Shown: positions 29,767-37,601 of the stretch, in pieces
Position numbering within the stretch: the first letter of the stretch is position 1
Layout: each line of letters begins with the position of its first letter
NCBI RefSeq assembly: GCF_012844365.1
Contig: NZ_CP051626.1
Coordinates: 1,736,001-1,800,000 of the forward strand
From: Brevibacterium sp. 'Marine'
GTDB taxonomy: Bacteria > Actinomycetota > Actinomycetes > Actinomycetales > Brevibacteriaceae
Direction of reading: 5' to 3'
DNA length: 64,000 bases
The notes under the pieces: model-generated
Databases searched by the model: none
The model's input: only the letters and a program-made list of their open reading frames with translations
What the model was told of the DNA's origin: nothing
Program-made: the position numbers and the translations under genes

Positions 29767-29799
29767 GCCCTCGCAGCAGGATTCCGGCCGGCTGACCGG

Positions 29800-30885
29800 T
29801 CAGCGGGCTTCGGCGTACCAGGACCGATGGCGGACAGTCGCGCCGAGAGAGGCGAAGAGGTTCAACGATGCCTCATTGCTCGACTCGATGTCGACGAGGT
29901 AGGACCGAACCCCGCGCTGAGCGAGCAGCGCCGCCGCAGCTGCGGCCACCGAACGCCCGGCACCGCGACGTCGCAGATCGGGACGGGTGATGAGGTTGGT
30001 GATGACTCCCCATTTGCTGCGCTCGACCACTCTGCATGCCGCTACCATCGATCGGGAGCCGTCGGGATGCTCGGCATAGGCGGTGACGAACTCACACGGC
30101 TGATCGGCTTCGATGAGTGTCTTGAACGCCTCAGCCGAACCCGGTTCCTCTCCGGGGCTGCGCTGCGACGTCCACGCCGCGAAGTGCTCGGAGGACGGTG
30201 CATCGTTCACGTCGATGAGCAGACCGGCAGCGGCCGCCTCGGCGGGGGAAGACACGCCGCCGGCTGCCTCGCTCGTGGCGCCGGTGAGCAGCAGGGTGGC
30301 CTCTGAGGGGGTGTAGCCGCGGGCCGAGAGCAGGGGAGCGAGCCCCTCGCATTCTGGAGCAAGCGCGGTGGAATCATCGGCGGAATAGATCTGGACGCGA
30401 CCGGGCTCGCCTCGGGTCCGATACCACTCCTCGACTGCGTCGAGCCCCTGCTCCCACCCGAGACCGGTGTCGGAAATGGGCAGACACGAATTGGCTCGGC
30501 GGGTCGCGGACTCCGAATGGCGCAGCAGCCAGCCCTTCTGCAGCAGGCTGACCTCGGCGGCCGCCTCGGTGCCTTCGTTGCGCAGATTCTCCACGTGCAG
30601 CCAGGACACATCGCGGGGGAGCCAAGCGGCCGCGGAGATGCGCCGCAGATCCACGGCGGAGACGATCTCGTGGGTGCGTCCGGCTTTGGTCGGAGCCGGG
30701 GGCACCTCGTGGACGAGGAGGATCTGGGCACGAGCGATGCGCAGGGGACCGCGCTTGGTATCGATCTCGAGCCCCTCCTCGTCGACGGCTGTGACGACGC
30801 CGAGGGCGTCGGACGTCGAATGGGTGTCACCGGGGTCGAGCGAATACCGCACGACCACTCGTCTGCCGGGCTGCAGATCGTCCAC
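29800..30885 (-). CDS. GNAT N-acetyltransferase with N-terminal SH3-like domain (Rv0428c-like)
   Basis: 361 residues. N-terminal ~60 residues form a small beta-rich domain (LQPGRRVVVRYSL, then ITVD-like strands), as in the mycobacterial Rv0428c group; the rest is two GNAT-like halves, the second with the acetyl-CoA loop RRRGAGRS (about 305-312) and a terminal NLFASLGATVRHRSWYA, the usual GNAT beta6-beta7 end. The open frame runs 89 codons further upstream, over the ferredoxin gene, but GTG 30885 with GGAGG upstream gives VDDLQPG, the natural domain start. Divergent from fdxA. Acceptor substrate unknown. Confidence 0.8.
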   Translation of the reverse strand: MDDLQPGRRVVVRYSLDPGDTHSTSDALGVVTAVDEEGLEIDTKRGPLRIARAQILLVHEVPPAPTKAGRTHEIVSAVDLRRISAAAWLPRDVSWLHVENLRNEGTEAAAEVSLLQKGWLLRHSESATRRANSCLPISDTGLGWEQGLDAVEEWYRTRGEPGRVQIYSADDSTALAPECEGLAPLLSARGYTPSEATLLLTGATSEAAGGVSSPAEAAAAGLLIDVNDAPSSEHFAAWTSQRSPGEEPGSAEAFKTLIEADQPCEFVTAYAEHPDGSRSMVAACRVVERSKWGVITNLITRPDLRRRGAGRSVAAAAAALLAQRGVRSYLVDIESSNEASLNLFASLGATVRHRSWYAEAR

Positions 30886-31075
30886 GTCTGGCCTTCCTCC
30901 GCGAAATTGATGCCCTCCCACCCTATGACACGCACGCCGCGGTCGGGCGCAGGCGGGAGCGGCGATGTCAGATGCAATGCGAATCACCTGGGACCGGTGA
31001 GCACGGGAATCCCGCGGAGGCGTATTGTGGGAGGTACATGCGCACCATCTGTGAGTCTTTCGAGGAGTCAGCCCA

Positions 31076-31402
31076 GTGACGTACATCATTGCCCAGCCCT
31101 GTGTCGACCTCAAGGACAAGGCCTGCATCGACGAATGTCCCGTCGACTGCATCTACGAGGGCGAACGCAGCCTGTACATCCACCCCGACGAATGCGTCGA
31201 CTGCGGTGCCTGCGAACCCGTGTGCCCCGTCGAAGCCATCTTCTACGAAGACGATGTGCCCGATGAATGGGAAGAGTACTACAAGGCCAACGTCGAATTC
31301 TTCGACGACCTCGGTTCGCCCGGCGGCGCCGCGAAGCTCGGCAACACCGGCAAGGACCACCCGATCATCTCCGCCCTGCCTCCCCAGAACCACGACGACT
31401 GA
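31076..31402 (+). CDS. fdxA: Ferredoxin, 7Fe type (FdxA/FdxC-like)
   Basis: 108 residues. Cys9, Cys17, Cys21, Cys25, Cys40, Cys43, Cys46 and Cys50 in the spacing of bacterial 7Fe ferredoxins (one 3Fe-4S and one 4Fe-4S cluster), with the typical C-terminal extension. Low-potential electron carrier. GTG start with GAGGAG 8 nt upstream. The stop is 3 nt before dapC, an operon kept in actinobacteria (fdxC-dapC in M. tuberculosis). Confidence 0.94.
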   Translation: MTYIIAQPCVDLKDKACIDECPVDCIYEGERSLYIHPDECVDCGACEPVCPVEAIFYEDDVPDEWEEYYKANVEFFDDLGSPGGAAKLGNTGKDHPIISALPPQNHDD

Positions 31403-31405
31403 CCG

Positions 31406-32527
31406 ATGACGAACGCATTCGGACTCAACCTCCCGGACTACCCCTGGGACCGACTCACGGAATACCGCAACCGGGCCGCCGAGCATCCCGACGGAGTCTG
31501 CGACCTCTCCATCGGTACGCCCGTCGACCCCACCCCTGAGGTGATCCGTCGCGCCCTGTCGGAGGCAGGGGATGCCCACGGCTACCCGACGACCGCCGGA
31601 ACGGCGCAGCTGCGTGAAGCCATCGCTCGGTGGTACGAGAACTGGCATTCGGTCAGCCTCGACCCCGCTGCCGAAATCCTGCCGACCGTCGGCTCGAAAG
31701 AGCTCGTCGCCTGGCTGCCCACTCTGTTGGGGCTGCGCGAACGCGGGCTGACCGTCGCCTGCCCCTCCGCCGCGTACCCGACCTATGAGATGGGGGCGAC
31801 CATTGCCGGGGTGGAATGCCGCCGCATCGATGCCGCCCAGGTCGTCGACGGAGCCTCGTTGGACGGCGTCGGTCTGCTGTGGATCAACACCCCGAGCAAT
31901 CCGACGGGAGAGGTCCTCGACGTCGGCACCCTCGCCGAGGTGGTTCGCCGTGCTCGCGCCGCCGGAGTCGTCGTGGCGTCGGACGAATGCTACGGACTGC
32001 TCAACTGGGAATCCGATGAGCCGGCGCCGAGTGTGCTCAAGGCCGCGGGGGAGTCGAACGCCGGCGTGCTGAGTGTGTACTCGATGTCGAAGCAGTCGAA
32101 CCTCGCCGGCTACCGAGCGGCGTTCGTCGCCGGCGATGCCGAGCTCATCTCGGATCTCACCCGCTCGCGCAAACACGCAGGCATGATCGTGCCCTTCCCG
32201 ATCCAGGAGGCCATGGTCGCCGGGCTGCGCGACACGGAACACGTGCTGGCGCAGAAAGAGACCTACCGGGCGCGGCGCGAGCAGCTGCGAACCGGGCTCG
32301 AGGAGTTCGGATTCCGCATCGATCATTCGACCGCGGGTCTCTACCTGTGGTCGACAGCAGACAAGAACTGCTGGAGGTCCCTGGCTGACCTCGCCGAACT
32401 CGGCATCGTCGCAGGTCCCGGAGAGTTCTACGGAGCCGCGGCTGCCGACCATGTGCGAATTGCGCTGACCGCCACCGACGAACGGATCCGGGCCGCGGCC
32501 GAGCGTCTTCGGGCCGCCTCGAAATGA
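31406..32527 (+). CDS. dapC: Succinyldiaminopimelate transaminase DapC
   Basis: 373 residues, PLP-dependent fold-type I aminotransferase. PLP lysine Lys229 in SMSKQSN, NPTG at 165-168, and SDECYG (about 192-197) with the cofactor Asp. In the succinylase branch of lysine/meso-diaminopimelate synthesis it makes N-succinyl-LL-2,6-diaminopimelate with glutamate as donor. The call over other aminotransferases rests on the fdxA-dapC linkage plus dapD and dapE 2-3 kb downstream. Start 3 nt after the ferredoxin stop. Confidence 0.9.
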   Translation: MTNAFGLNLPDYPWDRLTEYRNRAAEHPDGVCDLSIGTPVDPTPEVIRRALSEAGDAHGYPTTAGTAQLREAIARWYENWHSVSLDPAAEILPTVGSKELVAWLPTLLGLRERGLTVACPSAAYPTYEMGATIAGVECRRIDAAQVVDGASLDGVGLLWINTPSNPTGEVLDVGTLAEVVRRARAAGVVVASDECYGLLNWESDEPAPSVLKAAGESNAGVLSVYSMSKQSNLAGYRAAFVAGDAELISDLTRSRKHAGMIVPFPIQEAMVAGLRDTEHVLAQKETYRARREQLRTGLEEFGFRIDHSTAGLYLWSTADKNCWRSLADLAELGIVAGPGEFYGAAAADHVRIALTATDERIRAAAERLRAASK

Positions 32528-32547
32528 TGGCGGGGGTGGGGCAGGGT

Positions 32548-32572
32548 GCTCGGAAACCACCGGTTTCCGAGC
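32548..32572 (+). terminator. Terminator-like hairpin after dapC
   Basis: Perfect 11-bp stem (GCTCGGAAACC / GGTTTCCGAGC) with a 3-nt loop, 20 nt after dapC. No T tract follows, so termination strength is uncertain. Confidence 0.55.
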
Positions 32573-32625
32573 GTCCGCTAAGTTCCCGCTAAGACTTCAT
32601 GCAGGCCAAAAAACTGTTATTTTCC

Positions 32626-32649
32626 CTGGTCAGACGTATTACCGACCAG
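32626..32649. promoter_or_regulatory. Inverted repeat upstream of gltA
   Basis: CTGGTC (32626-32631) and GACCAG (32644-32649), perfect 6-bp arms, 12-nt spacer, 112 nt before the gltA ATG. The surroundings are AT-rich for this genome (AAAAAACTGTTATTTT just upstream). Candidate operator for citrate synthase; regulator unknown. Confidence 0.35.
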
Positions 32650-32761
32650 TATATGAAGCGTGCAGTGATTTTCTGATTCCCGCAGTTGTCGGTAGTCTTT
32701 GAAAGAACTGTGCAAAACACCTCAGGAAGTTCTTGGGGTCGGTCAACGGTGAGGAGATCGA

Positions 32762-34045
32762 ATGACTTCGGAGGCGAACCTCAGGATCGCTGATACGGAG
32801 CTGACACTGCCCGAGGTGTCAGCAACAGCGGGCAACAACGGATACCGTATCGGTTCTCTGCTCAAAGAGACCGGCGCGGTCACATACGATCCAGGGTTTG
32901 CCAACACTGCAACCACCTCGTCGTCCATCACCTACATCGATGGTGACAACGGTGAGCTGCAGTACCGCGGGTACCCGATCGAACAGCTCGCGGAACAGTC
33001 GAACTTCGTCGAAGTCTGCTACCTCCTCATCTATGGTGAGCTGCCGACTCAGGAACAGTACGACGCCTTCGACGCTCGCCTGCGCGGACACACCATCGTC
33101 CACGAGGACCTGCGACGCTTCTTCCGTGCGTTCCCGTACGACGCTCATCCGATGCCTATGGTTGCAGCTGCCGTCGCGGCTTTGTCGACGTTCTACCAAG
33201 ATGACCTCGATGTCTTTGACGAAGACCAGATCGACACGTCGTCATTCCGTCTGCTCGCGAAGATGCCGACCATCGCAGCTCTTGCGCATCGGAAGAACAT
33301 GGGGCTGCCGGTCATCCACCCGGACAACTCGCTGAGCCTGGTGGAGAACTTCCTGCGCGTGAACTTCGGCGTTCCCGCTGAGGAATACGAACCGGATCCG
33401 CTGGCAGTCAAGGCCATGGATCAGCTGTTCATCCTCCACGCCGATCACGAGCAGAACTGCTCGACCTCGACGGTTCGTCTCGTCGGCTCATCGCAGGCCA
33501 ACGTGTTCCAGTCGATCTCGGCCGGAGTCAACGCCTTGGCCGGACCGCTGCACGGCGGCGCGAACTCCGCTGTGCTCGAGATGCTCGAGCAGATCGCGGC
33601 TTCCGATGACGGACCGAAGAAGTTCATGGAGCGCGTGAAGAACAAGGAAGACGGCGTTCGTCTCATGGGCTTCGGTCACCGCGTGTACAAGAACTACGAT
33701 CCGCGCGCGAAGATCATCAAGAAGACGGCCGACGAGGTTCTCGCCCGTTCCGGCGGCGACCCGCTGCTCGAGCTGGCTCAGCAGCTCGAAGAGATCGCGC
33801 TGGCCGACGACTACTTCGTCGAGCGCAAGCTCTACCCGAACGTCGACTTCTACACGGGTCTCATCTACAAGGCCCTCGGATTCCCGACGAATATGTTCAC
33901 TGTGCTGTTCTCGGTCGGTCGTCTGCCCGGCTGGATCGCTCAGTGGCGCGAGATGATCAAGGACCCCGAGACGAAGATCGGCCGTCCCCGCCAGATCTAC
34001 ACGGGCGAATACAACCGGAACTACAAGGACATCAGCGAACGCTGA
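32762..34045 (+). CDS. gltA: Citrate synthase
   Basis: 427 residues, type II (hexameric-length) citrate synthase; condenses oxaloacetate and acetyl-CoA at TCA cycle entry. Active-site residues: His229 in LHADHEQN, His264 in GPLHGGAN, His306 in GFGHRVYK, Asp362 in NVDFYTG. ATG preceded by GAGGAG with correct spacing. Monocistronic, with its own 230-bp upstream region and a hairpin downstream. The alternative, 2-methylcitrate synthase, is less likely at this length. Confidence 0.96.
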   Translation: MTSEANLRIADTELTLPEVSATAGNNGYRIGSLLKETGAVTYDPGFANTATTSSSITYIDGDNGELQYRGYPIEQLAEQSNFVEVCYLLIYGELPTQEQYDAFDARLRGHTIVHEDLRRFFRAFPYDAHPMPMVAAAVAALSTFYQDDLDVFDEDQIDTSSFRLLAKMPTIAALAHRKNMGLPVIHPDNSLSLVENFLRVNFGVPAEEYEPDPLAVKAMDQLFILHADHEQNCSTSTVRLVGSSQANVFQSISAGVNALAGPLHGGANSAVLEMLEQIAASDDGPKKFMERVKNKEDGVRLMGFGHRVYKNYDPRAKIIKKTADEVLARSGGDPLLELAQQLEEIALADDYFVERKLYPNVDFYTGLIYKALGFPTNMFTVLFSVGRLPGWIAQWREMIKDPETKIGRPRQIYTGEYNRNYKDISER

Positions 34046-34128
34046 GTCCCGGGGATCAGCCGGCCGCACGTCAGCGACGTGACAACGGACGACTGAGTCC
34101 CACCTCGGCGCATGTGTCGTCGAGCCCA

Positions 34129-34171
34129 CGCAATGGCGTCGGAGCAGAATCATCTGTCCGACGCCGTTGCG
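34129..34171 (+). terminator. Terminator-like hairpin after gltA
   Basis: 15-bp stem (34129-34143 with 34157-34171; one G-T pair) and 13-nt loop, 84 nt after the gltA stop. No T run. Confidence 0.55.
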
Positions 34172-34200
34172 CATTCATGGCTCGGTCTCGTACAGCCGCT

Positions 34201-34245
34201 CTTTCCCCATCCCGCACCGGTAGTGCCACTTCGCGTCGCAGGAGG
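34201..34245. repeat. Partial third copy of the gltA-dapD intergenic repeat
   Basis: CACCGGTAGTGCCACTTCGCG and neighbours align loosely with the right half of the next two units (GGTATGCCAGTACGGG and GTTATGGCACTCGCG). A weak, degenerate similarity. Confidence 0.35.
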
Positions 34246-34249
34246 CTTG

Positions 34250-34330
34250 TCCTACAGGTACTGACGTATCCATCATCCTCCGTGCCACAACCCCCTGCAG
34301 GAACACGGTGGTATGCCAGTACGGGTGGCG
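34250..34330. repeat. Degenerate intergenic repeat, copy A
   Basis: Same order of blocks as copy B 161 nt further on: TACAG, ATCCATCA, CAACCCCCTG, AGGAAC, TATG-CA. Over 34268-34318 about 40 of 51 positions match copy B without gaps. On the minus strand it could form CCGTG/CACGG pairing around a TGCAGGGGGTTG loop. The 570 bp between gltA and dapD (34046-34615) contain only hairpins and these repeats; no gene is supported. Confidence 0.65.
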
Positions 34331-34410
34331 GATGTCAGGCGTCGTGGCGAAGAACCGTCGAAGGCACGCTGCTTCTGCCGCCGGCAGCAACTCTCACCGC
34401 TGGCGACTGT

Positions 34411-34491
34411 TCATACAGCTGCTTGAGCATCCATCACCTTTCGTTCCGCAACCCCCTGTAGGAACGGGGCGTTATGGCACTCGCGAGGAGA
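34411..34491. repeat. Degenerate intergenic repeat, copy B
   Basis: Second copy of the unit at 34250-34330. On the minus strand CGTTCC and GGAACG pair around a TACAGGGGGTTGC loop. Identity with copy A falls off on both sides. May be a dispersed genomic element; only this pair is visible here. Confidence 0.65.
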
Positions 34492-34561
34492 TTTGCCGCC
34501 AGCAGGGTGACTCGCTGCGAAGCATGTGGGATGCCTGGCCTCGGCGAGGAGTGAATGCGCT

Positions 34562-34594
34562 GAGGGCGCGTCCACATGATGTGAACGCGCCCTC
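34562..34594 (-). terminator. Terminator-like hairpin downstream of dapD
   Basis: GAGGGCGCGT-C-CACAT paired with ATGTG-A-ACGCGCCCTC (one mismatch), 22 nt after the dapD stop on the minus strand. No clear T tract. Confidence 0.55.
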
Positions 34595-34615
34595 TGCTGC
34601 AGTGCGGCGTGTGAC

Positions 34616-35560
34616 TCAGTGCAGGTCGGGGTTGAGCTCGATGCCCTTGGAGTCGCGGGCGATCGCCTCAACGGCGCCGGTGACCGAATTGCGTCGGAAG
34701 AGGATGTTGTTCTTCCCGCTGAGCTCGGCGGCCTTGACCACGGCATCGCCTTCGCCGGGGACCGTCACGCGGGTGCCTGCAGTGATGTAGAGACCGGCTT
34801 CGACGATGCAGTCATCGCCGATGGAGATGCCGACTCCGGCATTCGCTCCGAGGAGGCTGCCCGAGCCGATGGAGATGCGGTGAGTGCCGCCGCCGGAGAG
34901 CGTGCCCATGATCGAAGCTCCGCCGCCGATGTCCGATCCGTCGCCGACGACGACGCCCTGCGAGATGCGGCCCTCGACCATGGCCGAACCGAGGGTGCCG
35001 GCGTTGAAGTTCACGAAGCCTTCGTGCATGACGGTGGTGCCGGGAGCAAGATGGGCGCCGAGACGGACACGGTCGGCATCGGCGATGCGCACACCGGAGG
35101 GGATGACGAAGTCCGTCATCCGCGGGAACTTGTCGAGTCCGTATACGGCGACGGGACCGCGGGCAAGCAGTTTGGCGCGAGTGGCCTCGAAGCCCTCGGG
35201 CGAGCAGGCGCCGAAGGAGGTCCACACGACATTGGCGATATGACCGAAGATGCCGTCGAGGTTGACGTCGTTGGGGGTCACGACGCGGTGGGACAGTGCG
35301 TGCAGACGCAGGTAGGCATCGGCCGCCGAGGCGGGACCGGCGTCGAGATCGATTGTGGTGGTGACGACTTCTGACCGGGTGCCGCGGGCCTCATCGGCGC
35401 CCACGAGCGCGTCGAGTCCGTCGTCGGCGGCGCGGGCGGTGGCGGCCGCCTCGGCGGTGTCGTGGGTATCACCGGTGCTCAAGGCGGGGTACCAGACGGA
35501 GAGGACGGTGTCGGAATGGATCGTGGCGAGTCCGCGTGCGGAAACAATGCGTTCTGTCAT
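34616..35560 (-). CDS. dapD: Tetrahydrodipicolinate N-succinyltransferase DapD
   Basis: 314 residues. Succinyl-CoA-dependent acylation of tetrahydrodipicolinate, committing step of the succinylase lysine/DAP branch. Left-handed beta-helix hexapeptide region (about 165-280) with [20 protein letters not shown] and [20 protein letters not shown], as in actinobacterial DapD (length ~315, against 274 in E. coli). ATG 35560 lies 6 nt after a TAGGCT hexamer, so a leaderless mRNA is likely. Divergent from dapE across only 41 bp. Confidence 0.95.
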   Translation of the reverse strand: MTERIVSARGLATIHSDTVLSVWYPALSTGDTHDTAEAAATARAADDGLDALVGADEARGTRSEVVTTTIDLDAGPASAADAYLRLHALSHRVVTPNDVNLDGIFGHIANVVWTSFGACSPEGFEATRAKLLARGPVAVYGLDKFPRMTDFVIPSGVRIADADRVRLGAHLAPGTTVMHEGFVNFNAGTLGSAMVEGRISQGVVVGDGSDIGGGASIMGTLSGGGTHRISIGSGSLLGANAGVGISIGDDCIVEAGLYITAGTRVTVPGEGDAVVKAAELSGKNNILFRRNSVTGAVEAIARDSKGIELNPDLH

Positions 35561-35601
35561 GTCTCAAGCCTAGACGGTGGCGCCGTACTAGGCTAAGAGA
35601 C
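35561..35601. promoter_or_regulatory. Symmetric bidirectional dapD/dapE promoter
   Basis: The entire 41-bp gap reads GTCTC-A-AGCCTAG, 14 nt, CTAGGCT-A-AGAGAC, a near-perfect inverted repeat. Each arm holds a TAGGCT -10 hexamer (minus strand 35567-35572, 6 nt from dapD ATG; plus strand 35589-35594, 7 nt from dapE ATG), so both genes would be leaderless and their promoters overlap. No consensus -35 on either side. Confidence 0.65.
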
Positions 35602-36768
35602 ATGACTGTCGATCCATCTGCTGAGACTGATGCCATATTCGCGCCCACCGGAGACTTCGGTGAATACCTGTTCGCCGCACTGGGTGACCCGGCCGAACTC
35701 ACCGGTCGTCTGTGCGCCGTCGAATCCGTGTCGGGGAACGAAACCGTCCTCGCCGATGCCGTCGTCGACGTGCTGGAGAGGATCAGCGCAGGGCCGGGCC
35801 CGGATCTGGAGATCCTCCGCGACGGAGACACCATCATCGCGCGCACGAACCTCGGCCTGGCCGAGCGCATCGTCGTCGCCGGCCACCTCGACACCGTTCC
35901 CGTCGAAGACAATCTTCCGCCTGTGCGCACCCATATGACCGGAGAGAACTACCCCGCTGATGAGGTCATCTGGGGTCGGGGCGCCTGCGACATGAAGGCC
36001 GGAGTGGCGATGCAGCTGGCCACGGCGGCCGCGCTGACCGCACCGAATCGCGACGTCAGCTGGGTCTTCTACGACCACGAAGAGGTCGATGCCTCACTCA
36101 ACGGGCTCGGCCGCGTCTCCCGCAATCAACCCGATTGGCTCACCGGTGACTTCGCGATCCTCGGCGAACCTTCGAACGCCTCCGTCGAAGGCGGCTGCAA
36201 CGGAACCATCCGCGTCGACGTCACCACCACCGGAGTCCGCGCCCACTCGGCACGTGCATTCATGGGCGTCAACGCCATCCACTCCGCCGCCGAGGTGCTC
36301 ACCAGGCTCGCCGAATTCGAGACCGACACCGTCACGGTCGACGGCCTCGACTACCGCGAATCCCTGTCCGCTGTGAACATCCGCGGGGGAGTCGCCGGCA
36401 ATGTCGTGCCCGACGAATGCGTCGTGTCCGTGAACTACCGCTTCGCTCCGAGCAAATCCGCCGCCGAGGCAGAGTCCTTCCTACGCGAGTTCTTCACCGG
36501 ATTCGACGTCGTCGTCACCGATGCCGCCGAGGGTGCGCGTCCCGGGCTCGACAGGGCCATCGCCCAGGACTTCATCGATACGCTCGGACTGTCCCCGGCC
36601 CCGAAGCTCGGCTGGACCGATGTGTCCCGATTCAGCGCACTGGGAGTTCCGGCGGTGAATTTCGGTCCTGGCAACCCTCTGTACGCCCATAAGTCGGATG
36701 AGCATGTGAAAGTCACCGAGGTGGACCAGGCCACCGCAACTCTGCGCAGCTACCTTCAGGGCCGGTGA
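35602..36768 (+). CDS. dapE: Succinyl-diaminopimelate desuccinylase DapE
   Basis: 388 residues, M20 zinc peptidase family. Removes succinate from N-succinyl-LL-DAP. Metal-site motifs in order: GHLDTVP, GACDMKAG, YDHEEVD (catalytic Glu pair), LGEPSN and the C-terminal AHKSDEHV. The frame extends upstream, but ATG 35602 is set by the leaderless promoter and by the antisense overlap with dapD otherwise. Its stop overlaps a GTG of the next gene. Confidence 0.95.
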   Translation: MTVDPSAETDAIFAPTGDFGEYLFAALGDPAELTGRLCAVESVSGNETVLADAVVDVLERISAGPGPDLEILRDGDTIIARTNLGLAERIVVAGHLDTVPVEDNLPPVRTHMTGENYPADEVIWGRGACDMKAGVAMQLATAAALTAPNRDVSWVFYDHEEVDASLNGLGRVSRNQPDWLTGDFAILGEPSNASVEGGCNGTIRVDVTTTGVRAHSARAFMGVNAIHSAAEVLTRLAEFETDTVTVDGLDYRESLSAVNIRGGVAGNVVPDECVVSVNYRFAPSKSAAEAESFLREFFTGFDVVVTDAAEGARPGLDRAIAQDFIDTLGLSPAPKLGWTDVSRFSALGVPAVNFGPGNPLYAHKSDEHVKVTEVDQATATLRSYLQGR

Positions 36769-37601
36769 ATGAGATGACCAGATCGACAGACGATTCGACC
36801 GGCGACCCGGCAGGCGATTCGACGGACGACCCTACCGGCGACCCGGGTTACTACAGCAAGGGCCCACTGCGGCTGAGCGGTGACCAGGTGCCGGAGACGA
36901 CGACGGACCAGCGCCTCCTCGAATCGAAGTCCGGCACCGACTGGGTGCATGAGGACCCGTGGCGCGTCATGCGCATCCAAGCCGAGTTCGTCGAAGGATT
37001 CGGCTCGCTGGCCGAGATCGGCCCGGCCGTGTCGATTTTCGGGTCCGCCCGTCTGAAAGCCGGCACCCGGGCGTATGCGGACACCCGAGAGATCGCTCGC
37101 CGCATTGCGGAGAACGGCAACGCGATCATCACCGGCGGGGGACCCGGAATCATGGAAGCCGGTAACCGCGGTGCCTGTGAGGGCGGGGGAGTGTCCATCG
37201 GGCTGGGCATCGAGCTGCCCTTCGAAACCGGGCTCAACGAGCACGTCGAACTCGGCGTGAACTTCCGCTACTTCTTCGTCCGCAAGACCATGTTCCTCAA
37301 GTACTCGCGCGGATTCGTCGTCATGCCCGGCGGCCTGGGCACACTCGACGAGCTGTTCGAAGCCCTCACCATGGTCCAGACCGGCAAGATCACGTCATTC
37401 CCGATCGTGCTCGTCGGCACTGACTACTGGCGCGGGCTCGTCGGTTGGATGCAGAACACCCTTCTGGCCGCGGGGACGATCAGCGAAGCGGATCTGAACA
37501 TGTTCACCCTCACCGACGACATCGACGAAGTCGTTGCCGCGATCGGACCGGGACACGGCACGGACTCCGCGGTGTCGTCATCTGCGAACGGCCGACCGTG
37601 A
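36765..37601 (+). CDS. TIGR00730-type Rossmann-fold protein (LOG family)
   Basis: 278 residues. LOG/cytokinin-riboside phosphoribohydrolase-like fold: nucleotide region SIFGSARLKAGT (about 91-102), GGGPGIMEAGNRGA, and the signature PGGLGTLDELFE. Bacterial members hydrolyse nucleoside 5'-monophosphates to base plus ribose phosphate; role here unknown. The first ~50 residues are Asp/Thr-rich and repetitive (STDDSTGDPAGDSTDDPTGD). GTG 36765 overlaps the dapE stop; ATG 36774 is the alternative. Same place as Rv1205 between dapE and folP2 in M. tuberculosis. Confidence 0.85.
   Translation: MNEMTRSTDDSTGDPAGDSTDDPTGDPGYYSKGPLRLSGDQVPETTTDQRLLESKSGTDWVHEDPWRVMRIQAEFVEGFGSLAEIGPAVSIFGSARLKAGTRAYADTREIARRIAENGNAIITGGGPGIMEAGNRGACEGGGVSIGLGIELPFETGLNEHVELGVNFRYFFVRKTMFLKYSRGFVVMPGGLGTLDELFEALTMVQTGKITSFPIVLVGTDYWRGLVGWMQNTLLAAGTISEADLNMFTLTDDIDEVVAAIGPGHGTDSAVSSSANGRP

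Noticed and set aside
34175-34390. 71-codon frame on the - strand in the gltA-dapD gap, and similar short frames near 34411-34746
   Set aside because: Their apparent similarity to each other comes from the DNA repeat; no start context, differing ends, and one runs into dapD. Treated as repeat DNA.
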